Positions 10,897 to 17,880 of a stretch of 64,000 nt of DNA are shown here, piece after piece (position 1 is the first letter of the stretch; each line of letters starts with the position of its first letter). Source of the DNA: Idiomarina piscisalsi (GTDB lineage Bacteria; Pseudomonadota; Gammaproteobacteria; Enterobacterales; Alteromonadaceae). The notes under the pieces were generated by a model. That model saw only the letters and a program-made list of their open reading frames with translations, searched no databases and had not been told where the DNA came from. The DNA is taken from NCBI RefSeq assembly GCF_003987095.1, contig NZ_PIQA01000001.1, forward strand, positions 744,001 to 808,000, read 5' to 3'. Made by a program: the position numbers and the translations under genes.

Positions 10897-11580
10897 ATGA
10901 CACAGCCCACATTCGACTTTTCTGCGATACTCGCCTCCTCTGCTCACGACATGAAAAATTCGCTGTGCTTGCTTATTCAGCTAATTGAAGAGGTTTCCGA
11001 GCAAGTACCACAAGGCAGTGCAACAGAAAACATGGCAAAAGTCCATTACGAAGCGCAACGAATTAACTCAGGGCTTATACAACTGCTGACCTTATACCGA
11101 GACCAGCAGGGAGCGTTGCCGCTGAATGTTGACGAACATTATTGGGACGAGGTGCTTGAGGAACTGCTACTTAACAACGAAGTGTATCTTGAGCAGCGAG
11201 GTATCAGCGTTACAACCGATATCGGTGAGTCAGCCGTGGGCTACTTTGATAAAGACCTTATTAGTCACTTACTGAACGACGTTATTATTAATGCTATGCG
11301 CTATACCGCCGATAAACTCTTTATTACGGTGACAGTCGACGAAGATAAGGGATGTCAGATTTCAGTGCATGATAATGGCGAGGGTTTTCCAAATCACATG
11401 CTAAAACAAGCGCAAGTACCCATGCAGAAGCTGGATATGAATAAAGGCCGTACAGGTTTAGGGCTCTATTTTGCTCACCTAATCGCACAAGCCCACCAAA
11501 GAAACGATAAAAAAGGTTTTATCGAACTGAAAAATAATGGACACTTAGGTGGTGGTGTTTTTTCTCTGACATTACCTTAA
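10897..11580 (+). CDS. Soluble sensor histidine kinase
   Basis: A 227-residue kinase with a dimerisation/phosphoacceptor helix containing SSAHDMKNSL (His near residue 17) and a HATPase domain with N box (NDVIINAMRY), G1 box (DNGEGFP) and G2 box (GRTGLGLYFAHLI). No membrane segment or sensor domain is present, so it must sense through a partner. Before the prophage arrived it lay a few genes from the REC-SpoIIE, STAS and double-receiver genes now at 48-51 kb, which are plausible partners. The pairing is inference. Confidence 0.85.
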   Translation: MTQPTFDFSAILASSAHDMKNSLCLLIQLIEEVSEQVPQGSATENMAKVHYEAQRINSGLIQLLTLYRDQQGALPLNVDEHYWDEVLEELLLNNEVYLEQRGISVTTDIGESAVGYFDKDLISHLLNDVIINAMRYTADKLFITVTVDEDKGCQISVHDNGEGFPNHMLKQAQVPMQKLDMNKGRTGLGLYFAHLIAQAHQRNDKKGFIELKNNGHLGGGVFSLTLP

Positions 11581-11608
11581 AAAATAATAACAACCTAATG
11601 AGCGTTAT

Positions 11609-12367
11609 ATGATTTACACCATTGTTATAGCACTGATTATTCTTCTGATAATACTGGCGATTATCGTCGGTTCAGTGCAACAACATAAGCAGCGTCAGGA
11701 ACTTGAGCGACGCAAAAAACTTGCCCGTTACAGAAACGCTCTGGAACAAATTGAAGATCTTATTCATATGTCCAGTTTCTTTCCTATTGGTAAGTCGATG
11801 CTGGCTGTGCTGAATATGCGCGCATACGAAGTATTGCAAAACATGTACGCTGTATCGCCAACCAAAGACTTTAAGTCACGCCTTGAAGATTACAAAGAAA
11901 GAATGGAAGGCATTGATCCTAAAGACACATCGCTGATCAGCGAAGAGTTTGAAATTCCGCAAAACAATAAACAAATTATTGCGATGATTAACGCGCTGAA
12001 ACGTTTAAAAGCAACGCTAAGAAGTGAGCACGCTCGTGGTCGGGTTGACAGTAACGTCTTTAATGTCGAGGATCAGCGTTTAAGCAAGTTACAGTTAAAA
12101 ATCAGTATTGAAACACTCATTCGTCGTGGTCGTCACGCTTATGAAAGCCATATGCTAGGTTCGGCACGTCAGTATTATGAGAAAGCGTTGCGCACCATTG
12201 AAGAGCAAAGCTTTTCTGACGACTATACCACATCTCGTCAGGAGTCGATCAAAAACGCGTTAGAGCAAATTGCGCAGGAACTGAAAGACGCACACGCAAA
12301 AGACAAAGCCAAACACAAAAAAGAAGACGATTTGGAAGAACTCTTTCAACCGAAAAGGAAGTGGTAG
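11609..12367 (+). CDS. Membrane-anchored coiled-coil protein of unknown function
   Basis: A 252-residue protein with one strongly hydrophobic N-terminal helix (about residues 2-25), then a charged, mostly helical body with several predicted coiled-coil stretches (about 28-55, 150-165, 225-245). Some databases call relatives a DNA repair ATPase, but I see no nucleotide-binding motif. It lies 28 bp after the histidine kinase and 3 bp before the original yciH start, so it probably shares their transcript. Function is not assignable from sequence. Confidence 0.7.
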   Translation: MIYTIVIALIILLIILAIIVGSVQQHKQRQELERRKKLARYRNALEQIEDLIHMSSFFPIGKSMLAVLNMRAYEVLQNMYAVSPTKDFKSRLEDYKERMEGIDPKDTSLISEEFEIPQNNKQIIAMINALKRLKATLRSEHARGRVDSNVFNVEDQRLSKLQLKISIETLIRRGRHAYESHMLGSARQYYEKALRTIEEQSFSDDYTTSRQESIKNALEQIAQELKDAHAKDKAKHKKEDDLEELFQPKRKW

Positions 12368-12370
12368 TCT

Positions 12371-12409
12371 ATGTCTGACTGGAAAGAACAACTCAGCCAA
12401 ATTGTTTAA
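12371..12409 (+). pseudogene. yciH: Orphaned 5' end of host yciH left of the prophage
   Basis: Just after the 11609-12367 gene, an ATG opens MSDWKEQLSQIV and stops at 12407-12409. Residues EQLSQ and the underlying DNA match the DQLSQ region of the yciH copy at 47970-48320. This is the native start of yciH, cut off from its body by phage integration; the terminal Val-stop comes from phage DNA. Confidence 0.85.
12383..12402 (+). other. attL core site
   Basis: AAAGAACAACTCAGCCAAAT here matches AAAGATCAACTCAGCCAAAT at 47997-48016 with one mismatch. The uninterrupted 14-bp core CAACTCAGCCAAAT is at 12389-12402. It lies inside the first codons of yciH, so host sequence is to its left and phage sequence to its right. 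Confidence 0.85.
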
Positions 12410-12452
12410 ATTACCCCGCAGCCCTTGCTATTAAAGGGTTTAACTATCTGAG

Positions 12453-12497
12453 TGTCTACTAAATAAGGGCATCCATCTACTAAATGCGTCTACTTTG
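12453..12497 (+). other. Cluster of three integrase arm-type site candidates (left)
   Basis: TGTCTACTAAA at 12453-12463, CATCTACTAAA at 12474-12484 and the weaker CGTCTACTTTG at 12487-12497 lie 50-95 bp inside attL. The same word recurs near attR and at the int promoter. No gene lies in 12410-12609. Confidence 0.65.
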
Positions 12498-12568
12498 GTA
12501 GCAAGTAAATTAAGTGTTGAGAATGGTGCTTTTAAACACTTGAAAACATTATCTTTTGCACCGCGCAT

Positions 12569-12591
12569 AAAAAAGCCGGCATATAGCCGGC
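12569..12591 (-). terminator. Terminator of the int operon
   Basis: On the minus strand a GCCGGC-tatat-GCCGGC stem (12575-12591) is followed by a run of six T, just after the integrase stop. Confidence 0.75.
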
Positions 12592-12609
12592 GTTTTCGAA
12601 GGTTTTTCT

Positions 12610-13716
12610 TTATTTATCTTTGAATTTTTCAGGCAGTATATGCTCTACAGCGTTAGCGAACTTTCCTCTCAAATACTTTGTAGTCTGAGTTTGAGTTGAG
12701 TGACCCAGATGTCTCTGAGATATAGCAATGTCTTGGCTTAGTCTATAAACATCACTCGCGGACTTTGCACGTATGTCGTGAAACCTGCACTCCAGCACAC
12801 CAGCTTTCGCTCTAGCTCTTATAAATCGAGTACTCAATTCATTCGGTCTAATTTTATCTCGAGTCCTCTCACCGGCGATCAAGTATTTAGAATCAGAGTT
12901 GTACTTATGCAAGAACTCTACTACTTCGAGAAGATGTCCGTCTAATTTTATAACACGGTCTCTCTTAGTCTTTGAAGTCAAGATATGCATTTCTTTGTTT
13001 TCAAGATCGACATAGCTATCAGAGTCTTCACATTTGTATCGAGTAATTCTGACAAGGTCTCCGGCCCGCAGGGCGGTGTAATATGCGAGATGAAGTATGT
13101 ACTTTAGCTGCCCCCAAGAAGCTTCTATTATTTTCGTAAACTCCTCATCGGTCATATACTTCTGACGGGGTCTCGGAGACTTAACAAACACGTTTTCAGC
13201 AGGGTTCGTTAAGTTGAATAACGGATCGTTCTGACGCTTCCACCGGTAAGCCGCTCGTATCATATTTACGAAAGAGCGAGCCCTTGAACGAGAGCCGCTT
13301 TTACTCGTCAACTCACTCTTAACATAGTACCGAAGATCTGATTCTGTTAATTCAGATACTAGGGCCTCTCCGAGCTTCATTTTAGCTAAGTGTTTGCAAG
13401 TATCTCGATAGTATCGAGCAGTATTTGAAGAAAACGGGTGCTCGTCGGGTATTCTATCCGCCTCTCGATCATTTATGTACTCAATGAATTCGTACATCAG
13501 GTCCGAGATTTTCAGGACTTTGATGTCAATGAAGTCAGGGTTAAACTGACGGTCATAAGCGTTCTTAGCTTCTTGATAAGTAGTGCCAAGCCGTACCCAG
13601 GGCGTTACCCACTTTCCGTTCCGCTTTTCTTTCTTTGTGTAGTAGAACGCTCCATTTTTAAAGCTGACGTTTTTTATTTTTGGGTTGCCGCAAGGATAAG
13701 TTTTAGACTGACTCAT
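12610..13716 (-). CDS. int: Tyrosine recombinase integrase
   Basis: A 368-residue phage integrase. The N-terminal part (about 1-60) looks like the arm-binding domain, about 65-165 is the core-binding SAM-like domain, and 185-360 is the catalytic domain with R217 (ALRAGD), H313 and R316 (CRFHDIRAKS), H339 (HLGHS) and nucleophile Y348. It integrates the prophage into yciH. Its ATG overlaps the stop of the DUF4224 gene by 1 nt (TAATG), so both come from one minus-strand transcript starting near 14158. Confidence 0.95.
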   Translation of the reverse strand: MSQSKTYPCGNPKIKNVSFKNGAFYYTKKEKRNGKWVTPWVRLGTTYQEAKNAYDRQFNPDFIDIKVLKISDLMYEFIEYINDREADRIPDEHPFSSNTARYYRDTCKHLAKMKLGEALVSELTESDLRYYVKSELTSKSGSRSRARSFVNMIRAAYRWKRQNDPLFNLTNPAENVFVKSPRPRQKYMTDEEFTKIIEASWGQLKYILHLAYYTALRAGDLVRITRYKCEDSDSYVDLENKEMHILTSKTKRDRVIKLDGHLLEVVEFLHKYNSDSKYLIAGERTRDKIRPNELSTRFIRARAKAGVLECRFHDIRAKSASDVYRLSQDIAISQRHLGHSTQTQTTKYLRGKFANAVEHILPEKFKDK

Positions 13717-14003
13717 TACGCCACCTCAAACATCTGATCAATCAAGCCAGTATTTCGAGAGTATTTCTTTTTCTGCTTATTGCGCTCAAGTTCAGCTAGA
13801 CGAGCAAACTCTTCGGTTTGCGCAATCTTGTCAGCAATAGCGCGTTCGCGCTGGCGTATCGCTTCTCGAGTCAGCACGACCTGGTGGCGACGATTAAAGA
13901 AACAGTTATAACCATTTCGCGACAAGTATTGATACTGACGAAGCGGCTGCTTATACCCGGTCAGTTGTATTAATTCTTCTTTTGATACGATTTCAGAAGT
14001 CAT
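13716..14003 (-). CDS. DUF4224-type small DNA-binding protein, excisionase candidate
   Basis: A 95-residue protein from the ATG at 14003 (GGAGG 7 nt upstream). Residues about 5-45, EIVSKEELIQLTGYKQPLRQYQYLSRNGYNCFFNRRHQVVLTR, match the DUF4224 pattern found next to phage integrases; the C-terminus is basic and helical. It lies directly upstream of int and is coupled to it, which suggests a role as recombination directionality factor or int regulator. That role is inferred from position. Confidence 0.7.
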   Translation of the reverse strand: MTSEIVSKEELIQLTGYKQPLRQYQYLSRNGYNCFFNRRHQVVLTREAIRQRERAIADKIAQTEEFARLAELERNKQKKKYSRNTGLIDQMFEVA

Positions 14004-14153
14004 ATCAAGCCTCCATTTTGTTGCCTGTACTGCTCTGGTTTCAGTCAACTTTCTTGTTCGAACCAACAACTCTTCCTAAGCTGTCCGCAGCAAAAAAAAT
14101 GGGCAACTAGAGTTTTGCTACTATAAAAACCTCCTGGAGCTCTTTATTTCCAA

Positions 14154-14194
14154 TGTCTACTAAAATGATAGACTGGTTTACACATCATTGTCAA
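14154..14194 (-). promoter_or_regulatory. int operon promoter overlapped by an arm-type site
   Basis: On the minus strand TTGACA (14194-14189), an 18-bp spacer and TATCAT (14170-14165) form a strong sigma70 promoter reading toward the DUF4224 gene and int. TGTCTACTAAA (14154-14164 on plus) lies right at the expected start of transcription, so integrase binding could repress its own operon. Confidence 0.65.
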
Positions 14195-14250
14195 TAATAA
14201 AATATAGTTTTATGTTTTATAAGTCTATCTGCATAAGAATTTTAGGCACA

Positions 14251-14271
14251 AAAAAACCAGCATCTGCTGGT
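14251..14271 (-). terminator. Terminator of the late/lysis transcript
   Basis: On the minus strand the stem ACCAGC/GCTGGT is followed by six T, downstream of the endolysin. A second hairpin, GGCGCT-tgt-AGCGCC (14290-14304), lies just before it and ends in ATTTTCGTTTT, so the pair may act in tandem. The remainder of 14004-14418 holds the int promoter and no gene. Confidence 0.75.
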
Positions 14272-14418
14272 CTTTCACAAAACGAAAATGGCGCTACAAG
14301 CGCCGCACATTATAAAGGGTTATAAATTCACATATGTTATAGATACTATATATATTATAGCATTTTCACGCTCTAAACCCTTGATATGTCAAGCAACTTT
14401 TTTATTCTTTTTTGTTTC

Positions 14419-14862
14419 TCAACTTTCACTACGCATTATTGCTGACAATCTGTCAGCTCTTCGCCCAACTTGCTTTGCCCACCTAGAATCAAGCATTTCA
14501 TCAGCTGCGCGGTCAAAATCGCCCCCTTCTAATGCTTGAATCATATTTTCAAATAGTAAGATTTTAGGTAGGCCAATATTGAAACACATATCTATAAGCA
14601 CTGCTTTCCTGCTTGCGTTCAAGCGGTCATAGAAGCTGAAGTTGGACTTCAATTCTTGCTCTACGCGCTTAATATCGTTCTTGAGTAAGTAGCTGACTTC
14701 GTCATCAGATAAGCCTAGGTCTTCGAGATTTCGACCGACTCCGACAGTGATTTTTCCTGCGGGGCACTTGTAAGCAATGTGCCGGCCCCGGGCGTTTTTA
14801 ACTTCACCTTCGTGGTCGCGGAGCAACTTTTCGGCGACGAGGTATTGAGGTTGATAATCCAT
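14419..14862 (-). CDS. Phage endolysin, GH24 lysozyme
   Basis: A 147-residue T4/P22-type lysozyme that cuts peptidoglycan at the end of infection. The catalytic Glu is in RDHEG (about residue 18), followed by YKCPAGKITVGVGRNL, where Cys33 takes the place of the T4 Asp20 and Thr39 matches T4 Thr26; the Glu-Cys-Thr version occurs in other GH24 phage enzymes. There is no signal peptide, so it needs a holin. The ATG at 14862 has GGAGGAG upstream; a TTG at 14868 is possible. Confidence 0.9.
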   Translation of the reverse strand: MDYQPQYLVAEKLLRDHEGEVKNARGRHIAYKCPAGKITVGVGRNLEDLGLSDDEVSYLLKNDIKRVEQELKSNFSFYDRLNASRKAVLIDMCFNIGLPKILLFENMIQALEGGDFDRAADEMLDSRWAKQVGRRADRLSAIMRSES

Positions 14863-14895
14863 TATCAATTGGCTCCTCCGGTATCCATACCGGTA

Positions 14896-15069
14896 CTACT
14901 TGAATTTGATTTTGACTTTAGTGCGATCGTCTAAGATTGCTGCAGCGAAGCCTGAGGACTGCCTAAGAAGTTTAACCATCTCTTCTTTTGAGCCACTTCG
15001 CACAGCTTGCCTGTGCGCGTCTTGCTGGGCTTCTTTTAACTTGTTGAGGTGTTGGAGTGATGAAGCCAT
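14896..15069 (-). CDS. Small phage protein, unknown
   Basis: A 57-residue basic, mostly helical protein (MASSLQHLNKLKEAQQDAHR...) with AGGTGG 7 nt before its ATG. It lies in the lysis cassette between a membrane peptide gene and the endolysin. No motif recognised. Confidence 0.6.
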   Translation of the reverse strand: MASSLQHLNKLKEAQQDAHRQAVRSGSKEEMVKLLRQSSGFAAAILDDRTKVKIKFK

Positions 15070-15085
15070 TAAAAGCCACCTGGGC

Positions 15086-15223
15086 TTACAGAAGCCCGGC
15101 TAAATGAGCGAGGTATAGAACTGGCCAGGAAACGATGCAAAAGCCAATCGACCAAGCGATAATTAGCATTCGGCAGAATGACTTCTGCCAGTCTAGTACT
15201 ATCTCTAAAGTCGCCCGGCTCAT
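15086..15223 (-). CDS. Small one-span membrane protein of the lysis cassette
   Basis: A 45-residue protein with one long hydrophobic helix (about residues 18-45: CRMLIIAWSIGFCIVSWPVL). Its ATG overlaps the stop of the 15220-15588 holin candidate by 4 nt (ATGA), so it is translationally coupled to it. It could be an antiholin or second holin component; this is inferred from position and topology only. Confidence 0.6.
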   Translation of the reverse strand: MSRATLEIVLDWQKSFCRMLIIAWSIGFCIVSWPVLYLAHLAGLL

Positions 15224-15588
15224 TTTTTATTACCTGAACTGAAGATATCTGAGATCTTTTTCAGGGCTGCTTGGTGCGCTTTTTTAAGCACTGAAATCGT
15301 CTCTTCACTGAAAGACGCGCTAAATAGCGCGATAGGTATTGAGTAATCAACACTTAAGCCCACAGCCTTGCACATCAAAAACACCAAGCCGCCAGATAAT
15401 ACGCCTGAAAGCCCTTTCGCAATCATATGCCAAAAACTAAAGCGTTCTTGGTTTTTATTGATGTCAATGATGTAAGCTGCAATGCCCGCAAGCATTGAAA
15501 GTATGAGTATCTTGAGCTCTTCTGAAAGTGCGCTCCAGTGAAGCCGCAAAAATTCGAAGATAGAGCTCGGATCTACTGACCCTGGCAT
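15220..15588 (-). CDS. Holin candidate
   Basis: A 122-residue protein with two to three hydrophobic segments (about residues 25-43, 58-75 and 78-95) and a basic Lys-rich C-terminus. Size, topology and location in front of the endolysin fit a phage holin that forms membrane lesions to release the endolysin. No family signature is certain. Confidence 0.65.
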   Translation of the reverse strand: MPGSVDPSSIFEFLRLHWSALSEELKILILSMLAGIAAYIIDINKNQERFSFWHMIAKGLSGVLSGGLVFLMCKAVGLSVDYSIPIALFSASFSEETISVLKKAHQAALKKISDIFSSGNKK

Positions 15589-15606
15589 CCTTGCCCTCTC
15601 TATTCG

Positions 15607-15819
15607 TTAAATCTGTTTGTATCCACGTTCGAGATTGATGATGTATTCACCCAACGCTCGAGCATCGTCGAGCGGCATACACATCTTATTGTCGATCGTC
15701 TCTGCTTGAATTTTCGGCTTTACCGGCATTGTCGGCATCGTGCTCGTGCACGCTGTTATCGAAATGCTCATTAAACCAGACAGTAGGATCTTCTCGAACT
15801 TCGCTGACTTCTTTCTCAT
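15607..15819 (-). CDS. Outer-membrane spanin lipoprotein (Rz1-like)
   Basis: A 70-residue lipoprotein with a basic start (MRKKSAKFEK), a hydrophobic stretch and an ITAC lipobox (Cys about 24), then the Pro-rich TMPTMPVKPK and CMPLDDARALGEYIINLERG, a pattern seen at the end of Rz1-like proteins. It overlaps the 15686-15898 gene out of frame and extends 79 nt beyond it, the overlapping-spanin layout. Confidence 0.7.
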   Translation of the reverse strand: MRKKSAKFEKILLSGLMSISITACTSTMPTMPVKPKIQAETIDNKMCMPLDDARALGEYIINLERGYKQI

Positions 15820-15898
15820 ATTCTTTTTGCTCTTTTCGATTTAATAAAAAGCGCACCAAGTCGGCCAGTGCGCTCAGTAGCTTGATTAAAGAAGACAT
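15686..15898 (-). CDS. Inner-membrane spanin candidate (Rz-like)
   Basis: A 70-residue protein with an amphipathic/hydrophobic N-terminal helix (MSSLIKLLSALADLVRFLL) and a charged body (NRKEQKEYEKEVSEVREDPTVWFNEHF). AAAGG precedes the ATG. It overlaps a lipoprotein gene in another frame and lies in the lysis cassette, which suggests the i-spanin of a two-part spanin. It is short for an Rz, so it may instead be an accessory lysis protein. Confidence 0.55.
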   Translation of the reverse strand: MSSLIKLLSALADLVRFLLNRKEQKEYEKEVSEVREDPTVWFNEHFDNSVHEHDADNAGKAENSSRDDRQ

Positions 15899-15900
15899 CG

Positions 15901-16125
15901 TTAAGCCTTTGACTTCTCGTTAGAAGCATTAGCTTTACGAGGGTTGAGACCCAGCTTGTTCGCAAGTTCTAAGACGAACTGCAAAGCACTGTTGATCTTG
16001 CCCAGGATCTTGTCGTCTTTCTTCGTCTCAGTCGCTTTAGCGATCGGTAAAAGAGTGACTGTTAGTGTGCTGAAAGCACCGACTATTGTGAGCATTACTG
16101 TTGCGTATTCGATTAGCTGTTCCAT
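15901..16125 (-). CDS. Small membrane protein, possible holin/antiholin
   Basis: A 74-residue protein with one hydrophobic helix (about residues 8-30, TVMLTIVGAFSTLTVTLLPI) and a basic C-terminal tail. GGAGA lies about 9 nt before its ATG. It begins the lysis cassette after the tail fibre genes. Confidence 0.6.
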   Translation of the reverse strand: MEQLIEYATVMLTIVGAFSTLTVTLLPIAKATETKKDDKILGKINSALQFVLELANKLGLNPRKANASNEKSKA

Positions 16126-16182
16126 AGCTTTTATCTCCGTTTTTTGAGGTAGGTTTGGGTTTAAAGGTGGGTAAAATAAGGA

Positions 16183-16386
16183 TTAGAATGGAAGGCGTTT
16201 CTCTTCAGTGTGTTCTACTGCATCACTTGCTTGCAATTGAGCAATCATAGCCTCAGCTTTCGTTGCACGTTCTGATTCTGCAATAGCTTCTGAAGACGGC
16301 TTTGCGGGGTCGTGATACTGATTGATGACAAGAGTGCCATCTTTAAAGATCTTAAAACCGGTATCAGTAGTTTCGTATGTATACAT
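16183..16386 (-). CDS. Small phage protein next to tail fibre gene
   Basis: A 67-residue acidic protein from the ATG at 16386 (AGGAG 7 nt upstream), beginning MYTYETTDTGFKIFKDGTLVINQYHDP. It has a beta-rich first half and a helical second half. It follows the 351-residue fibre-like gene with 13 nt spacing and is probably a tail or fibre accessory protein; this is inference. Confidence 0.55.
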   Translation of the reverse strand: MYTYETTDTGFKIFKDGTLVINQYHDPAKPSSEAIAESERATKAEAMIAQLQASDAVEHTEEKRLPF

Positions 16387-16399
16387 ATAAGTACTCCTT

Positions 16400-17455
16400 T
16401 TACTCTTTGTAAGCAATGTTAAAGCCGGGTAGAAGCGGTTTATAGCCAGTTTTTAGCTCACCAACATCTGAGTACCCGCCTGTAAAAGTCTGGTTGAAGC
16501 GCACAAAATCAGGGTGAGCATATATAGCTTCAATATTGCTTGATTGATTAAAATCAGGAGATTTCGACCACTTTTTTTCAGCAACGTTATATGCATATAG
16601 AGCTGTTCCGCTTGCTGTAAGGATAATATCGTCGTGTGTGGATACTGGAGTTATTTGAGTTACTCGTGAGTTGTCGCCGGCTGCATCAATATATTCAGCT
16701 GGCAGCGTGTCAATGAGCGTAGCGCTGTCATTAACTGCGTCATACTCATATATTTCGCCTGTTCTTAACTCTGTTTGAGCGTCTTTCGGAAACATTAACA
16801 AGACTCGACCAGAGCTAAATAATTTAACGACGTGAAAGCTGTGTCGATCAGCAATTGATACAGCTGATGGAGACCAGGAATTTAATGCTCTATCGTATAT
16901 ATGAAGAGAGCCCAGCACTTCTTGAAGTTGATGGGTTGATACAAGGAACTTGTCAGTTGAGACTCTGGCAACTGAAGTATTTATATTCATATCAACAGGT
17001 GCGTCTGCTTTGCGAGTCGATACATATGAATATTGGTCGTAATCAAAATTCAACTCATATACTTCTTTCATAGCGCCGGCGGTCGATGGATCATTTGATC
17101 CGAAAGTTAAAAAGTCTGCACGATCAGGATCGTCGTTGATGACTTCTATAGCAAAACCAAAGATGTGAGATGGTAAACCAGTGGGTACTGACATCGAATC
17201 CGCGAACTCTACAAAAGATACGCTTCCTGAATCGTAGCTACTTCGCGGAGCGCAGATAAGACTTTTCGCTGAGTTAACAAGTTTCGGCTTAACAAACGAT
17301 GTATTCATCTTCTTGTCTTCAACCATAACAGCATTATTGTCTGCAATCTTAACCCAGCCCTCCGGCGGCTGCTCTCCTAAAAATTCAGAGACCTGGTCTT
17401 TTATAAACCCGTCCTCTGCAACCTGGTCTGGTCCGCTATATCTAAGTAATGCCAT
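16400..17455 (-). CDS. Tail fibre or receptor-binding protein candidate, beta-propeller-like
   Basis: A 351-residue protein rich in Ser, Asp and aromatic residues. Repeating beta stretches such as STDKFLVSTHQLQEVLGSLHIYDRALNSWSP, SSGRVLLMFPKDAQ...GEIYEYDAVNDS and ASGTALYAYNVAEKKWSKSP look like kelch-type blades. It lies at the distal end of the tail operon, where host-recognition proteins are encoded. AGACAAGGAG precedes the ATG. The family is not recognised with certainty. Confidence 0.55.
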   Translation of the reverse strand: MALLRYSGPDQVAEDGFIKDQVSEFLGEQPPEGWVKIADNNAVMVEDKKMNTSFVKPKLVNSAKSLICAPRSSYDSGSVSFVEFADSMSVPTGLPSHIFGFAIEVINDDPDRADFLTFGSNDPSTAGAMKEVYELNFDYDQYSYVSTRKADAPVDMNINTSVARVSTDKFLVSTHQLQEVLGSLHIYDRALNSWSPSAVSIADRHSFHVVKLFSSGRVLLMFPKDAQTELRTGEIYEYDAVNDSATLIDTLPAEYIDAAGDNSRVTQITPVSTHDDIILTASGTALYAYNVAEKKWSKSPDFNQSSNIEAIYAHPDFVRFNQTFTGGYSDVGELKTGYKPLLPGFNIAYKE

Positions 17456-17487
17456 AAGACTCTCCTTGTCTTTATGTGATTAATTTC

Positions 17488-17880
17488 TTATTGAATTACG
17501 ATAACTGAATTGTCATCAATGACTGCTGACACAGCTTCCTGAACTCCGAGCACTGTTGAAGATAAGTTCAACTGATGTCCGGTCGCGTTCCAAATCACAA
17601 CTTGCTTCAAACCGTGATTTGTCATATCGAAATTGATGTTTCTCGTTCTTGAAAGCAATGCTCCGGAGTCAGTAATCTTTATAACTCGAGCATCTGGAAC
17701 GAGCGTAATATCGCTATCTGCACCAACGTCGTGGACTTTCGATTCAGACGCTTGAGCAGCTTGCTGGCCCTGGAAAGCTTCGTCAATTTTGTTAAAGGCT
17801 TCATTGACGACAGCTTCTTTGTTGTATTGCTGCCAGGCAAGATATCGAAGGCCTAAAAATGGGGTTGTGTTTGCACTCAT
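17488..17880 (-). CDS. Tail protein with DUF2793-like N-terminus
   Basis: A 130-residue protein beginning MSANTTPFLGLRYLAWQQYNKEAVVNEAFNKIDEAFQ, similar to the N-terminal pattern of DUF2793 tail proteins, followed by a short beta-rich part. Its start overlaps the stop of the tail tip gene by 4 nt. Confidence 0.55.
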   Translation of the reverse strand: MSANTTPFLGLRYLAWQQYNKEAVVNEAFNKIDEAFQGQQAAQASESKVHDVGADSDITLVPDARVIKITDSGALLSRTRNINFDMTNHGLKQVVIWNATGHQLNLSSTVLGVQEAVSAVIDDNSVIVIQ

